Below, piece after piece: positions 22,068 to 34,020 of a stretch of DNA of 64,000 bases; within the stretch, counting starts at the first letter, position 1; each line of letters begins with the position of its first letter. The notes beneath the pieces were generated by a model. The model worked only from the letters and a program-made list of their open reading frames with translations. It was not told the origin of the DNA and did not search any database. A program made the position numbers and the translations under genes. The DNA is taken from positions 820,001-884,000 of the forward strand of contig CATIUR010000001.1 in assembly GCA_949592205.1 (NCBI GenBank), written 5' to 3'. The DNA comes from Helichrysum umbraculigerum (Eukaryota > Streptophyta > Magnoliopsida > Asterales > Asteraceae).

Positions 22068-22548
22068 ATATCATGCTTTCAAATGTGAAACTTCAGCATG
22101 TGAAGCTTCTACTAGTAAAAGCTCATATTCTAAAAATGATGCTTCTACAAGTAAAGTTTCACATCATGGTTCTTATAATCGTTTTTATACTCAAAGAAAG
22201 TATGAAACACGAAGTTGTTTCTATTGTGGTATTCGTGGACATCTTTTGAATAATTGTCATAAACTTGCTAAAAAACGTTAAAGACAAAATTTAAAGCAAG
22301 CTAAATCTTCAAATATCAAAGATGTTCATAAATCCAAAATATTCGAGAACCCACAGAAATCAAGACCAAATACCTTTGTTTCTTCAAAGAAGAAATCATC
22401 ATCTAATGATGCGTCAATCAATCATTCCAATGACTTCAAAATGAATTTCAAAGAGATTGACGTTTTCATCTTAGATGAAGTCACTGGACGACCCAAAGCC
22501 TCCAAGGCTTGGGTCTCCATTAGCAACTAACCGTTTTCATCAAATGTC
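22068..22548 (+). pseudogene. Sirevirus gag C-terminal part with second zinc knuckle
   Basis: The gag frame resumes with a Ser-rich stretch and a CCHC knuckle, CFYCGIRGHLLNNC, near 22216. A TAA follows at 22279-22281, then a Lys/Ser-rich linker to another TAA near 22528, just before the protease. A second knuckle here fits the long gag of Sirevirus-like elements. Both stops are TAA codons in a frame that continues, consistent with CAA changed to TAA. Confidence 0.75.
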
Positions 22549-24582
22549 TTGCAGTCATCCCGAGCTATCGATAATGTGTGGTACATTGATAGTGGCTGCT
22601 CAAGACATATGACCGGGAATCTCTCCTTACTTGAAGATGTTAAAACCAAAAATGGAGGGTTTGTTGCTTTTGCGGGAGATAAAGGAGGAATGATTTCAGG
22701 AGAAGGAACCGTTACGAATGGTGAAATAAGCTTTGACAAAGTGAATTATGTTGAACAACTTCAACATAATTTACTTAGTGTTTCTCAAGTGTGTGACAAA
22801 AAGCTGTCAACTTGGTTCAATGATGAAGAATGTTTGATTCTCAAGCCAGGGTTTGTTGTACCAGAGGAATGGATTCTTATGAGGGCTCCTAGGGTTAAAG
22901 ATATGTATGTTCTTGACATGCGTTCTATAACTCGTTCAGTGGAGCATACTTGTTTGTTATCAAAAGCATCAGAGAAGGATTCAGTTTTATGGCACAGAAG
23001 GATGGGTCATATCAACTTTAGGAAAATGAACTTTTTAGTCAAAAATGATTTAGTGATTGGAGTTCCTAAACATACTTTTTCAATAAATGATCATTGTATT
23101 TCCTGTAAAAAGGGAAAACAAACTAAAAGGTCTCATAAACCTAAGTTGGTAAACTCAATTAACACTCCATTGGAACTTCTACATATGGATTTGTTTGGCC
23201 CTGTTAGTGTGAGGAGTATAGGTGGTAAATCCTATTGCTTGGTAATCACTGATGATTACTCAAGATTTTCATGGGTTTACTTTCTGAGTTCTAAAGATGA
23301 GACGGCTGAGAAAATTAAGTATCTAATTTTACGACTAGAGACTTTATTTTCATTAAAAGTAAAGAGGTTACGAAGTGATAATGGAACGGAAATTAAGAAT
23401 TACATCATGGAAATGTTCTGTCTTCAACATGGTATTTCTCAACATTTCGGTGCTCCTCGAACTACACAGCAAAATGGAGTTGCTGAAAGGAAGAATAGAA
23501 CATTGATTGAAGCTGCAAGGACTATGCTTTCGGATGCAAAATTACCAACAACTTTTTGGGCAGAAGAAGTTAACACGGCTTGTTTTGTGTTAAATAGAGT
23601 TCTTGTGGTCAAAGACAAGAAGAAAACGAGTTATGAGTTATTGAATAATCAAAAGCCGAATATTCACTTTCTGGAACCTTTTGGATGTCCGTTTTTATTG
23701 ATGAAAATGAAAGATCGTATTTCAAAGTTTGCTGAGAAATCTGAATCTGGATTTTTCTTAGGATATTCAACAAATTCTCATAATAAAAGAGTTTATAACA
23801 CAGCATCTCATCGAATAGAAGAATGTTATGAGGTTGAATTCTTACGACATTCTTCTCCATCCGATGGGATTGGTCCAGAATGGTTATTTGACTATGACTC
23901 ATTCTTCAATTCTCTTTCTCCTCTTCAAGAAGATGTGTCATCTTCTGTTGCAGCTTATGATGATTTTGTTATTCCGGTTCTTTCTTCTCCTGCTGAGCCG
24001 ATTCTTACTCCTATCACACCAGTGTCTACTTCTGACCTTACTCCGCCACAATCAACAGAGGATTCTGTTGTTCAAGAATCTTCTCCAACTTTGGCAAATG
24101 ATGCAGATGATACAACCTCAAACCCTGATGATACTGACATTTTTCAAGAACCTTCTACTGAACTAGAAAACACCAATCATGATGATTCTAGTGATGAAGT
24201 AGTGAGTAATCTTGAGGATTCACATTTAGGAACCAACTTGCTTGTGGATCCTGTTCCTACTTTGCATGTTAATTCTGATCATAACCATCCACTCACAAAT
24301 GTGATTGGAGCTGTTTCTGATGGAATCAAAACTCGTCATCAACACCAAACTTCTGCTTGTTTCTTATCACAAATTGAACCAAAGAATGTTCAGATAGCTT
24401 TGTCAGATTCTTCTTGGGTTCAAGCAATGCAAGAAGAATTGCAACAGTTTGTTAAGTTGCAAGTTTGGACATTGGTGGCACCTCCCAAAGATATTCATCC
24501 AATAGGCACGCGTTGGGTTTTCAGAAATAAGAAAGATGATCGTGGAATTGTGGTTCGCAATAAAGCAAGATTAGTGGTTTAA
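22549..24582 (+). pseudogene. Sirevirus protease, integrase and start of RT
   Basis: Protease: WYIDSGCSRHMTG near 22580 (catalytic D-S-G). The pre-integrase zinc region has WHRRMGHINF and CISCKKGKQ near 22990-23120. The integrase core has Asp in HMDLFGP (about 23185), Asp in LRSDNGTE (about 23370) and Glu in QQNGVAERKNRT (about 23470), all intact. A long acidic Ser/Thr/Pro-rich linker follows (about 23900-24330), then the RT start (W..AM.EEL, GTRWVFRNKKDD). The frame stops at TAA 24580-24582 inside the conserved ARLVV block, where CAA is expected. The rest of RT continues in the same frame. Confidence 0.92.
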
Positions 24583-25911
24583 GGATTCACTCAAATTGAA
24601 GGTTTGGATTATGATGAGGTTTTTGCTCCGGTTGCTAGACTTGAATCCATTCGGATTTTTCTAGCATATGCTTCATTCATGAAATTCAAAGTGTATCAGT
24701 TAGATGTCAAGTGTGCATTTCTGTATGGGAAAGTGCATGAAGAAGTGTTTGTCAAACAACCTCCAGGTTTTGAAGATCCTAAATTCCCAAATTATGTGTT
24801 TCGATTGGATAAGGCCTTATACGGATTACATCAAGCTCCTCGAGCTTGGTATGAGACTTTATCTCAACATCTTCTTACTAATGGGTTTTCAAGAGGTCAA
24901 ATTGATAGTACACTTTTCATTCGGAAAACAAAAGCTGATTTGCTTCTCGTTCAAGTATATGTGGATGACATTATATTTGGGTCTACGAACGATAGTTTGT
25001 GCAAAGAATTTGAGAGTATCATGAAGTCCAAATTTGAGATGAGTTCAATGGGGGAGATGGCTTTCTTTCTAGGTTTGCAAGTTCAGCAACTAAATAAGGG
25101 CATTTTCATACATCAAACAAAGTATGTTAATGACATCTTAAAGAAATTTAAGATGTTGGATGCCAAAACTATTTCCACTCCCATTGATCTTGTTGAGAAA
25201 ATTGGACCTGCTCTTGATGATACACCAACAGATCAAAAGGAATATCGGTCAATGATTGGCTCTCTCATGTACTTAACTGCTTCAAGACCTGATATAATGT
25301 TTGATGTATCTATTTGTTTGAGGTATCAAGCAAATCCCAAAGTCTCACATTTGAGGGCCGTACACAGAATCTTCAGATATTTGAAGGGCAAACCTGATCT
25401 TGGTATATGGTACTCGAATGATGATGATTTTGCACTTTCAGCATACTCTGATTCTGACTATGGCGGATGTGGTATTGATTTCGAATCAACATCAGGAGGA
25501 TGTCAATTTCTGGGAAATAGACTCGTGACATGGCAATGCAAGAAACAAAACACGATTTCTACCTCTACTGCGGAGGCAGAATATATTGCTGCTTCCGGTT
25601 GTTGTTCGCAAATTCTTTGGATTCAACAACAACTTCGGGATTACGGTCTATTACTCACTAAAACTCCTTTAAATATTGACAATACTGCAGCCATAAGTAT
25701 CATACGCAATCCCGTTCAACACTCAAAAACTAAACATATTGAAATTTGTTTTCATTTCATTTAGGATTGCTATGAGAAAAACTTGATCATTTTGGTTCAT
25801 GTTGAAACATCGAAACAAAGAGCTGATTTGTTTACCAAAGCTTTTTCAAAATCACGTTTTGAGGAACTCATTTCGATGCTCGGCATGAAACATTTGGATC
25901 AAATTGAGTAA
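24583..25911 (+). pseudogene. Sirevirus reverse transcriptase and RNase H
   Basis: RT landmarks are present: DEVFAPVARLESIR, YQLDVKCAFLYG, KALYGLHQAPRAWY and YVDDIIFGS near 24959 with both aspartates. RNase H has SAYSDSDYGG near 25440, STSTAEAEYIAASGC near 25560 and DNTAAI near 25680. A TAG at 25762-25764 interrupts the end; the frame then continues to TAA at 25909-25911. The catalytic residues all look intact, so the copy was killed by stops and insertions and not by active-site loss. Confidence 0.92.
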
Positions 25912-27829
25912 ACTTTGGATATGTAATTTTCTATTTTTGTTTATTGTTTGCTTGTTTTTCTTTTATAAAAAAATCCAAAAACATCAGAAAACCAATAAAA
26001 TCCAAAAACATTTGAAAAATAAAAAAACGGGGGAGATTTTGTGTAAAAAGTTGGGAAATGATAGTACATTGGGAAATGTATTAATAAATAATACCTAAAA
26101 GAAATGATAAGTACTATATTTGATGTGTTAGTAGGTTTATATAGCATTTTTAAACCAAATTTTCTACTAATTAATTTTATATGTGATGTATTGGTAGGCA
26201 TTTTTGCATTTAAAGTATCTAGTCTAAGAAATTTTAATCATATTTGCATATTATTTTATATAATCCAAAATAATTATTATATGACAATCAAAGGTCTAAT
26301 CAAAAGATCAAAGGTTATCAAAATGATAATAAAAGTCTTAAATTTTGGGGAATTAGTATATTATGATTCATTATTTAGGGTCTTAATATTATGATATCTG
26401 GGGAAATATATTGACTATTTGTTGTACTATGTACAGACCTTAGTTAATATATTTTTATAAACGGACTTGCAAATATTCCATATACTCATATAACAATCAA
26501 AATAAACTCTATCACTTTGTTATACTATGTATAGACCTGTGATATAGTTTATAAGTCCAACCAGGGGTATGACATATGTGACTAAGTGTCATTCCAACAT
26601 ATGTGTGTACTTCTAAAGATATCATCATATTCTCACCTTTTATATGAAAATACTAATATATTATGAACTCGAAAGTATATTATTATTTAGATTATATAAC
26701 GTAATATGCATGCTAATAATAAAAGAATTAAAGATATTTAAATGCAAGAGTGCTTAAGAGGACAAACATACCAATAATCACATATAGAATGATTTTTAGA
26801 AAGTATGTTTTAATAATGCTAAGTAAATTTAAAGAGGACAAAAATACTAACAATCAAAATAGACTTTCATTTCTAAACAATAAAAATAAATACATTCATT
26901 TATCCCAATATGATCCCAACTCATGAGATTTACCCCAACAAAAATATTTTGCATTCGTTTTAAGTTTGTAAATATTTAGTTTAAAGATTTTTACATTTTT
27001 AAAATTTTTAGTGATGAATAGTTTAGATAATATCCAAAGTATATTTGATTTGTTTAAAATGTTTCATTAAAAGCTATTGACGGATTTTTATTATTGTCAG
27101 AAGATTGATTCGCGGAATAATAAAAGAAAATGAGTGTATATATATTTCAAATTTGGAATTTTCACACTTTATATTTTATTTTCTTTTCTTTTCATCCGTC
27201 AAACCATTTTTATCCGACAATAAGAAAATATCCGACAATACGCTGCCGATTGGATTTTCTTCGATTACTTTCTGTGTATTGCATTTCACTCGATTCTGAT
27301 CCGACAGAATTGTGCGCCTCATCATTCCGCATCGATCGGTATAACTTTCCCTCTTTATCTCCTTGTAAATAAGTATTAATCGATGATTTTGTGCGAAAAA
27401 CACTGTTCATGAACAGTGTCTTAACCCGTTTGTCCGACAATGCCATTGATGGATGAATAGTGAATTAGGGTTTTTGCGTGAATAGCTTATTCACGCATGA
27501 ACAGTGTTTCCGTAAGTTTGACTTAGTTGACCTTTGACTTGTTTGACCATTGTTATACGATAATACTGTATTCTCGCATGAACAGTACTTATTCACGCAT
27601 GAATAGTACTCCGACAATGTTATTCACGGACCATTTGTGTTGAAAAATTCTTGTATTCCGTTATTAACTATTGTCGTATTATTATTGTCGTATGAACAGT
27701 GATTTTTTGCTATTGTCGCATGCATTCTACACTTAGGAAATTTTTCAGTTTTTGAAAACATGAAACTTTTATAAGTATGGTTAGGTTTGTTGCTTAACAT
27801 ATACTTTGTGCAGCTTGTATTTATATATC
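25912..27829 (+). other. Sirevirus spacer between pol and the 3' ORFs
   Basis: Very AT-rich, no convincing ORF. It starts with a GGGGGAGATTT run near 26032, resembling a degenerate polypurine tract. Two copies of a motif like GTACAGACCT (26431 and 26528 areas) match motifs in the Athila 3' region at 19130-19260. From 27070 to 27730 recurring words (TTGTCGCATGAACAGT, TTCACGCATGAA, CCGACAAT) repeat those of the leader and LTR. Confidence 0.55.
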
Positions 27830-29410
27830 ATGGCAGAACCAGATCCTATTGCTGCAGCCCAACCTGAGGTGATTCGAAGGACTGTAATTTTTGAGAAACG
27901 ACATAATGCAACAGCATATCTACTTGAGGCACCAGACAAACCTGAAAATAGGAAATTCTTTCCTATGATTAGGTTTTTGTTACGATCTAGGATTTCACAT
28001 GCCTTATCAGTTCCAGTGGCGAATATGTATGAAGATCATATGAATGATTTTTGGTTGACTGCTGAATATCATACTGATGTTCAACCACATTGTATTACGG
28101 CCACAGTGGATGGAAGACCACTTGTACTTACGGAGGAATTGATTAGGCATACTTTGTAGTTTGGAGATGATGTCAACGCTATAAATGATATTCCTAGAAA
28201 TATTATTGACGATTGTCTTCAACAAATGGGTTGTACAAAAGGACCACAAGATGTGCAGATTTTGAAAAATCATTTTTGTCCATATTGGAAGTTTCTAGCA
28301 CATACATTGATTTTCTGTATCTTTCCAAGAAAGGCTAGGTTTGATGCAATGAGTTATTATTTAGCCGGATTGATGACAGCTTTGGTGCTCAATATTCCTC
28401 ACAATTTTTCACGGTATATCTTTGAGAATTTGATTGGGAACATCAATGAAGATGGATTTTTTATGTATCCACGATTCCTTCAGCTGATTTTTGATCAACA
28501 CATTCAAGGAATCACGTATCATGGAGATGTTATTCATTATACTCCTATTCCGAAGAGAGTGTTTGCTAACTGCAATAGTTATCGTGGTAAACCTACACCA
28601 CCAACTGTTGATCTCTTTGGACATATTATTGACGAAGGATTTCTCCCTCCACAGATAGACTTTCAGATGGAGTCTGATGATGATAGTGAAGAAGCTATGT
28701 CAGAGGGGGAGCCAGAGGATGAGGAACAACCTTTTGTAGAACATGAGGAACAACCTTTGATAGAACAAGAGGATGAACTTCCTGTACATCATGAGATTGA
28801 GGTCGATGATGATGTTCCACAAAATCTTGATGCTAGCACTGATATTGAATCATCTAGTTCTGAGGATGAAGAACCTATTCGTACTCAGACTATTGCAGAG
28901 TCTTTGGAATCTCAAAGACGGACTGAGGAACGTATAGAACAAGAACGACAAGATTTAAGACGTCAACGAGAGGAGGCTCGAGATCCTAAATATGTACCTG
29001 AGCCCAGACCTACTCAACGACGGAAATTGATTGTGACCAGAACTTTTGATTTTCAGACTGGGTCTTCATCAACTTCATTACCAGTGACTTCTTCTGTAGC
29101 TACTTCTTCTATATCTTTGCCAGTATCTTCATCCATGACTTCTTCAGCTACAATGTCTTCTGTTTCTGAATCTGTATTATCTTATGTGACTCCATCAGCA
29201 ATTTTTTCTTCTATCTCTATGCCTGTTATGTCTATTGCAACTGGTATTTCTACTACTCTTCCTATTTCATCATCAATACCTGCTTCTTCATTCTCTGCAG
29301 CTGCTGGAACTTCATCTACAACAACAGCTATTCCCAATGTGAGTATGGCAGATCTTGATGCATCTCTTCAACGGGCTGTAAATACCTGCTTCTTGATGCA
29401 TCTCTTTTGA
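27830..29410 (+). pseudogene. Sirevirus env-like ORF
   Basis: ATG at 27830 (MAEPDPIAAAQPEV). The N-terminal half has the conserved block seen in post-pol ORFs of SIRE-type elements of large dicot genomes: FLLRSRISHALS, then a predicted helical region with WKFLAHTLIFC, and FLMYPRFLQ-like FMYPRFLQLIFDQH near 28464. An acidic middle (28670-28900), a charged coiled-coil-like stretch (28910-28990) and a long Ser/Thr-rich tail follow. No clear signal peptide or membrane anchor. A TAG at 28157-28159 and a frame change near 29354-29407, where the string CTTGATGCATCTCTT occurs twice 38 bp apart, break the gene. The function is unknown; 'env-like' is by position. Confidence 0.7.
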
Positions 29411-30786
29411 AAGAAAAATTAGGTGATCAGGGGGAGAATGTGCATAATGTTGATGATGATACAAATGATGATGATCAGAATGATGATAATGATCAAGGAA
29501 ATATGGGATTAAATGATGATCAGAATGTTGATAATGAAAATGAGAATGTGCATGTTGAGGGTTCAAGTCATCATGATGATGCTAATGAACAGGATAGACA
29601 TATTGGTGATCAGCCGAATTTTTCTCAAGCTATGGTACTTTTTGAACATGTTAATATGGAAGAACCCATGAACATTGAACCAATCAGTGATGTTCCTCCT
29701 TCTATGGTTTTGACTCCCGAACCAAGCTTTGAGAATGTTGAGTTTGATGATCTTGGAGATGCAGACTTAGAGTCTTTGCACATTGGAGATATGTTTGATG
29801 ATCCTGAAGTTGGTAAAACTTCTACTTTCGAGCTTGGAGAATCTTCGCAAAAGTTTGATAAAGAAGAGTTGTCGGATAGTGTGGAAGAGGAAGAGATTCT
29901 GTGTCCTACTCCATTGAATATTATTGTTGATGACTTAATTCCATTTGTGGAATTATGCAATAATGGAGATTACGAGTTTGATGAATCTGATTCAGAGTTT
30001 CCACCAGGGTTTGAACCAGGAGATGATTACGTGAATATTGAAGATTGGGTGGATTCCGAAGATGAGTTACATCCAGAAGGTATTTTTGAGCATCCTAATA
30101 CTTTTACAGGTTCTTCTGATAGCTTTTGGATAAATTCAGATGAAGAACAAGTTCCAGAAAGAACCTTTCCTTGGTGGTTTCCGAAACAACCTGATCAAAC
30201 GAAGACGATTAAAGTTAGAAGATTTTTCAAGATACCGAAACGAGAATGTGTTGGAAGAATAACCAGTTGGAAATATGATAATGAAAATAAAGTCTTTATT
30301 GTCAAAAGAACTGATGGACTTCAATATTTTCGTAGATCGTTCAAAGAATTGGAGAGACTTCCAAAATGTGAGATAAATCATATCGCTCAAATCAACATCA
30401 TAAATCATTCTGAAAATGAGTTAGTTGATTGGATGGCTGGAGCGTTATTTCGAGAATTTAAGAAAGAAAAGTATACGTGGGTGGATGAGGTATTTCCAAG
30501 AAGGAGAGTGGATAATTTTGATGTAGAACCAATTTCAAATCAACCAAGAGTGATTACTACTTATCTACGGGTGAAATGTTTGAGGAAAATTCCACTTGAA
30601 AAGCTTCCAATTAATTTTTGGAAATTCATCAGTTATTGGAGGTATAATGGAAGTACTGGAGAAGCAGAGATTGGTTGCTACGACAGAGATTACAAGGGAG
30701 ATATAATGTGGAATCGTGAAACCATCGTATATGTGTTTGATCCCTTGAGTTTGATTAATCTCTCAAAAGATGATTTAGAACTCTAA
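29407..30786 (+). CDS. Sirevirus 3' ORF (about 459 codons), unknown function
   Basis: Open frame downstream of the env-like gene. It has no ATG at its start, so it is probably the continuation of the env-like protein after the frame change. The N-terminal half is strongly acidic and Asn/Asp-rich. The C-terminal half (about 30150-30780) is more ordered and basic, with WKYDNENKVFIVKR, DGLQYFRRSFKELERLPK and a final IMWNRETIVYVFDP block. I remember similar blocks from SIRE-type 3' ORFs in Asteraceae, but no domain name can be assigned. Possible roles are RNA or nucleic-acid binding; that is inference only. Confidence 0.6.
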   Translation: MKEKLGDQGENVHNVDDDTNDDDQNDDNDQGNMGLNDDQNVDNENENVHVEGSSHHDDANEQDRHIGDQPNFSQAMVLFEHVNMEEPMNIEPISDVPPSMVLTPEPSFENVEFDDLGDADLESLHIGDMFDDPEVGKTSTFELGESSQKFDKEELSDSVEEEEILCPTPLNIIVDDLIPFVELCNNGDYEFDESDSEFPPGFEPGDDYVNIEDWVDSEDELHPEGIFEHPNTFTGSSDSFWINSDEEQVPERTFPWWFPKQPDQTKTIKVRRFFKIPKRECVGRITSWKYDNENKVFIVKRTDGLQYFRRSFKELERLPKCEINHIAQINIINHSENELVDWMAGALFREFKKEKYTWVDEVFPRRRVDNFDVEPISNQPRVITTYLRVKCLRKIPLEKLPINFWKFISYWRYNGSTGEAEIGCYDRDYKGDIMWNRETIVYVFDPLSLINLSKDDLEL

Positions 30787-30957
30787 GAGATAATCACATC
30801 ACTTATGACGATTCATTTGATGATGAAGCTATGGCCTTAAAGTTTCAACGAGTGGTCGATGTATGTTGTGCCCAAGGTGTTCATGCTGGTTGTAATCTGC
30901 CGGGATATAAATAAAGTTCAAGTTTCAAGAAAATCAAGCATTATCTAAGGGGGAGTT
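30787..30957 (+). other. Sirevirus 3' end with polypurine tract
   Basis: A short non-coding stretch ending in AAGGGGGAG (30948-30955 area) directly before the 3' LTR. No RRGA-loop hairpin of the kind found in the Ty3 elements is seen here. Confidence 0.8.
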
Positions 30958-31387
30958 TGTTAATGCAAAAATGTCCAAGGCTTGATTTTATTTTGTTTAT
31001 AATTTGTCTAAGTGTTTGTTTATTGCGACAATAGATTAATACGACAATAGTTAGTCCGTGTATGTAATCCGTGAATGTTGTATTAACGGAAGAAATGGTC
31101 ACTACAACAATGCCATTGTCGGAGTTGACCAAGTCAATTCGTTAAGTGTTATTGTCGCATAAGTCAGTGTGTATGAGTCTATAAATAGGTCTTTGTATCT
31201 CATTTGAAGTAAGTCTTTTGTACAATCTGTCTCAGAAACTCTCTCTGTGATTTCTGTTAATACAAAAGCAATTTGATTGATACTTCTTGTTCTCACTTTT
31301 CTAATTCATATCTTGTATTATATAGCTTGAATTCCGCGCAAGTTATATTGTGTTCTAATTGCGATTCGGTGATCTACGGCATTCACA
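30958..31387 (+). repeat. Sirevirus 3' LTR (430 bp)
   Basis: TGTTAATGC...TTCACA, followed by target GAGCA. TATAAATA at 31180-31187. It differs from the 5' LTR mainly by C/T and G/A changes and a 3-bp insertion near 31095. Confidence 0.93.
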
Positions 31388-32222
31388 GAGCATCAGACCC
31401 TAAGAGTGTTGATACATTGGTTGCAGGTCTAATCCTACCTAGGGAAGAGAGAAAGAGGAAACAACCAAGAGAGCCCCGCAGTTCAGACTCCGATTTAGAT
31501 GAAGATGAGGATGCAGATGATTTTGATGATCCAGTTGCACCACCACAGTCTACTAGGCCAGGACCTTCTGTCCCAGCTCCTAGAGCTTAGATGACACAGA
31601 TGCCTGCCTACATATACCATTATGGGACGCCTCCTGGGCCTGACTATTGGTATTGGATGATGCAGATGCAAATCAGAAGTTACAGAGCTATGATACAGCA
31701 GATCGCAGGGATTCCAGTGACCCCACTGCCAGATATACCGTGTGGGATGGGCCGAGCGCCACCACACTTATATACCCCTGCAGCTCCTGCTCCAGCACCT
31801 CACCAGCATCCAGTTTGTGACCGTGGCCATGGTTTACCACCTCGCACAGCTCCACTGAGACCACGAGTACCACCAGTACGAGTTCCTCCCCCAAGACAGC
31901 ATGTTCCCTCAGCAACTGATTCGGTCAGAGGGCAGACTTCGAGAAATAGCAGGATATCCAGAGTCTCCACACGGGCCACCATTGTTCAGAGTCAGAGGAT
32001 TCTCAGGAGTGTCAGCCCTGTAGTTGCACCGATTGACCCAGTTTCCTCTCATAGACAGACTGATTTATTCAGAGGACACTCTCAGCCGAGGACACCCGAG
32101 ATCCCATTAGACAGCTTTGACATGCCCGCAGGGGAATTCATTGATAATTTGATACAGCATGGAGTATTCACTACAGGTACACCAGATAATTTGATACGAA
32201 GGCACCCACTATCAGCGCGATG
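31388..32222 (+). pseudogene. Athila ORF-1/env-like protein, 3' part
   Basis: This continues the gene cut at 7333, in the same frame after one copy of GAGCA. It has an acidic Ser/Asp/Glu patch (31480-31545), a TAG at 31588-31590, then a Tyr/Met/Trp-rich segment (YWYWMMQMQIRSYRAMIQQI, about 31645-31705) and a Pro/Arg-rich tail to the TGA at 32221-32223. The TAG fits CAG changed to TAG. The tail is low complexity and gives no functional clue. Confidence 0.68.
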
Positions 32223-32774
32223 ATTCTTCATCAGATGAGACATCTCTTGGACCTATAGTATCTTCAGCAGCAGTATCACCACCAGCCGAGCACTAGATTG
32301 CTCCGCTTTCTGACTTCTTTCTATTTTCTAGCAAGACTTTATTATTATTGTATCTGATGTACTGTGGATGCATAGACATCAACTCTATCCATTTATTGCT
32401 TTATTATGTTATCATTTTATTTTTCTTACTAGAAGCTATTATTTAATTGTTGAGTGGCATGTTTGTATGATTCAAACACTATAGAAGATCAAAAGCAAAG
32501 GAAACTGTGGACCTCGCCATGAAGAACGCCAAAGGACGTAAGCTATAATCCGCGAACCAGCAGACTTCTCACGAGTAGTCGACAACGTGCGCAAAAAAAT
32601 TGGTACACCGTTCCAAGATCCTCTATCCGTTTAATGCATTGATTATCTCATCCGATATTCCAAAAACTAAGTGTGGGATCCTAAAAACCTCACTACACTT
32701 AAGAAACAATCTAAAAATAAGTAGAACCTCTAAGTGTGGGATACTTCAACAAGAGGTACTCAACAGATAGATTC

Positions 32775-32810
32775 GAACATTAGGGACAATGTTCCTCTAA
32801 GTGTGGGATA
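32775..32810 (+). promoter_or_regulatory. Internal hairpin plus polypurine-like tract (second Athila family)
   Basis: GAACATTA (32775-32782), loop GGGA, CAATGTTC (32787-32794): 7 of 8 pairs, with one A-C mismatch next to the loop. CTAAGTGTGGGATA follows 2 bases later (32797-32810). Confidence 0.6.
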
Positions 32811-34020
32811 TACGGCCTTCAACCGCAAGCTTTACCTCTTGTCCGTAAGTCAAACAAAATTTCCATTAAAAGGCTAAAAATGGAGAAATTTTCAAAAATT
32901 TTCGGATTCAAAAACATTATTCTTTAGGAATCCTATCTTTCAAGACTATAAATTACAGTGAGAAACGAGTCTTAACAATGAAACAAAACCGTTTTAGAAT
33001 AAGATACGGACGAAAAGGACAACACATGGCTAGGCACACATTGACCAAAACCTTCGATTCGTGAGGATTGAGCCCATAATAATTAGCATTCACTTTTAAT
33101 GCTTTACTTTTCATTTCATGTGTGCGCCGATGTATGCATTTAAATTAGAACTTGCTCTTGTAATGCATTTCGAGATCACATCAATGAGTGCCATACGTGG
33201 CATAGATACAACCTATCTTGATGACTTATAAGGAATCCAAACACCCTTACACCACCAAACATCCACCCACTCAACATCCACTCTTCACACCCAATCAAAA
33301 TCTCCTACTATTCATCCCGAACCTACAGAAGTTTCATCTTCTAACAAACCTTCAGAGACACTCTCAGTTTCCCAAGACTTTGGCAAGAAATGCCATCACA
33401 AACCAATACCATTGAAAAACCTTCAAGGCCAGAAAATATATAGAAGTCGGCATAATAGAAGAAAAGAAACCAAAAAGAAACAAAAAGAAAAGAATTATGC
33501 CGGCACGACCAAAAAAAAAAGGCCAAAAAGAAAAAATCCAACGGAAAAGGCTACAAGTCTCTCCAAAAATCTGAGAAATTCCAAAATAGACTCTCTCAAG
33601 AAAAGCACCCTAGTTTCGAGAAAATACACAAACCCATCACACCCCTCATCACGCACCTCCTTCAAAACCAAGCAACCGATTCCTTTCCAAGATATCTCGA
33701 GAGGTTAGTATCGTCCTCATCAAAAGTGATGGAGATTTGATTCTTGATCAAGCCTATGACGAGAATGCTGCATGACTGGCTATCTGAGTGATTGACACTA
33801 GTAAGTAGGAAACCCTAAATACCTGAGTGATTTGAGTGACCCACTTGTGAGGATTGCCTAGTCATGACCATCATATGAGTTGCTCGAAGAAAGTATCAAA
33901 TTCTATAGACCCTTAGTTTCCAGTAAAAACTCTTTCATAACTGCAATTCATATTCTTTGGAAATAGTATCTCTAAGGGCTAATGCGATTAGAATCTTTCC
34001 AGAAGCTTTTTATGAATGAG

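Larger units (their letters stand above)
7334..31387 (+). mobile_element. Copia Sirevirus-type element with nested insertions, target GAGCA
   Basis: LTRs at 7334-7760 and 30958-31387 both start TGTTAATGC and end GGCATTCACA. The duplicated target GAGCA is at 7329-7333 and 31388-31392. A tRNA-iMet primer site follows the 5' LTR and a polypurine tract precedes the 3' LTR. The order gag, protease, integrase, RT, RNase H is Copia, and long extra ORFs after pol plus two gag knuckles point to the Sirevirus (SIRE) lineage. The LTRs differ at roughly 12 of 427 positions by eye (about 3%) plus a 3-bp length difference. The element was later hit by an Athila element (10588-21349) and by a Copia LTR (21611-22067). 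Confidence 0.93.

Noticed and set aside
33218..33708. Lys/Thr-rich ORFs as host small genes
   Set aside because: They lie in the Athila 3' untranslated region between the env-like gene and the polypurine tract, are low complexity and overlap in different frames.
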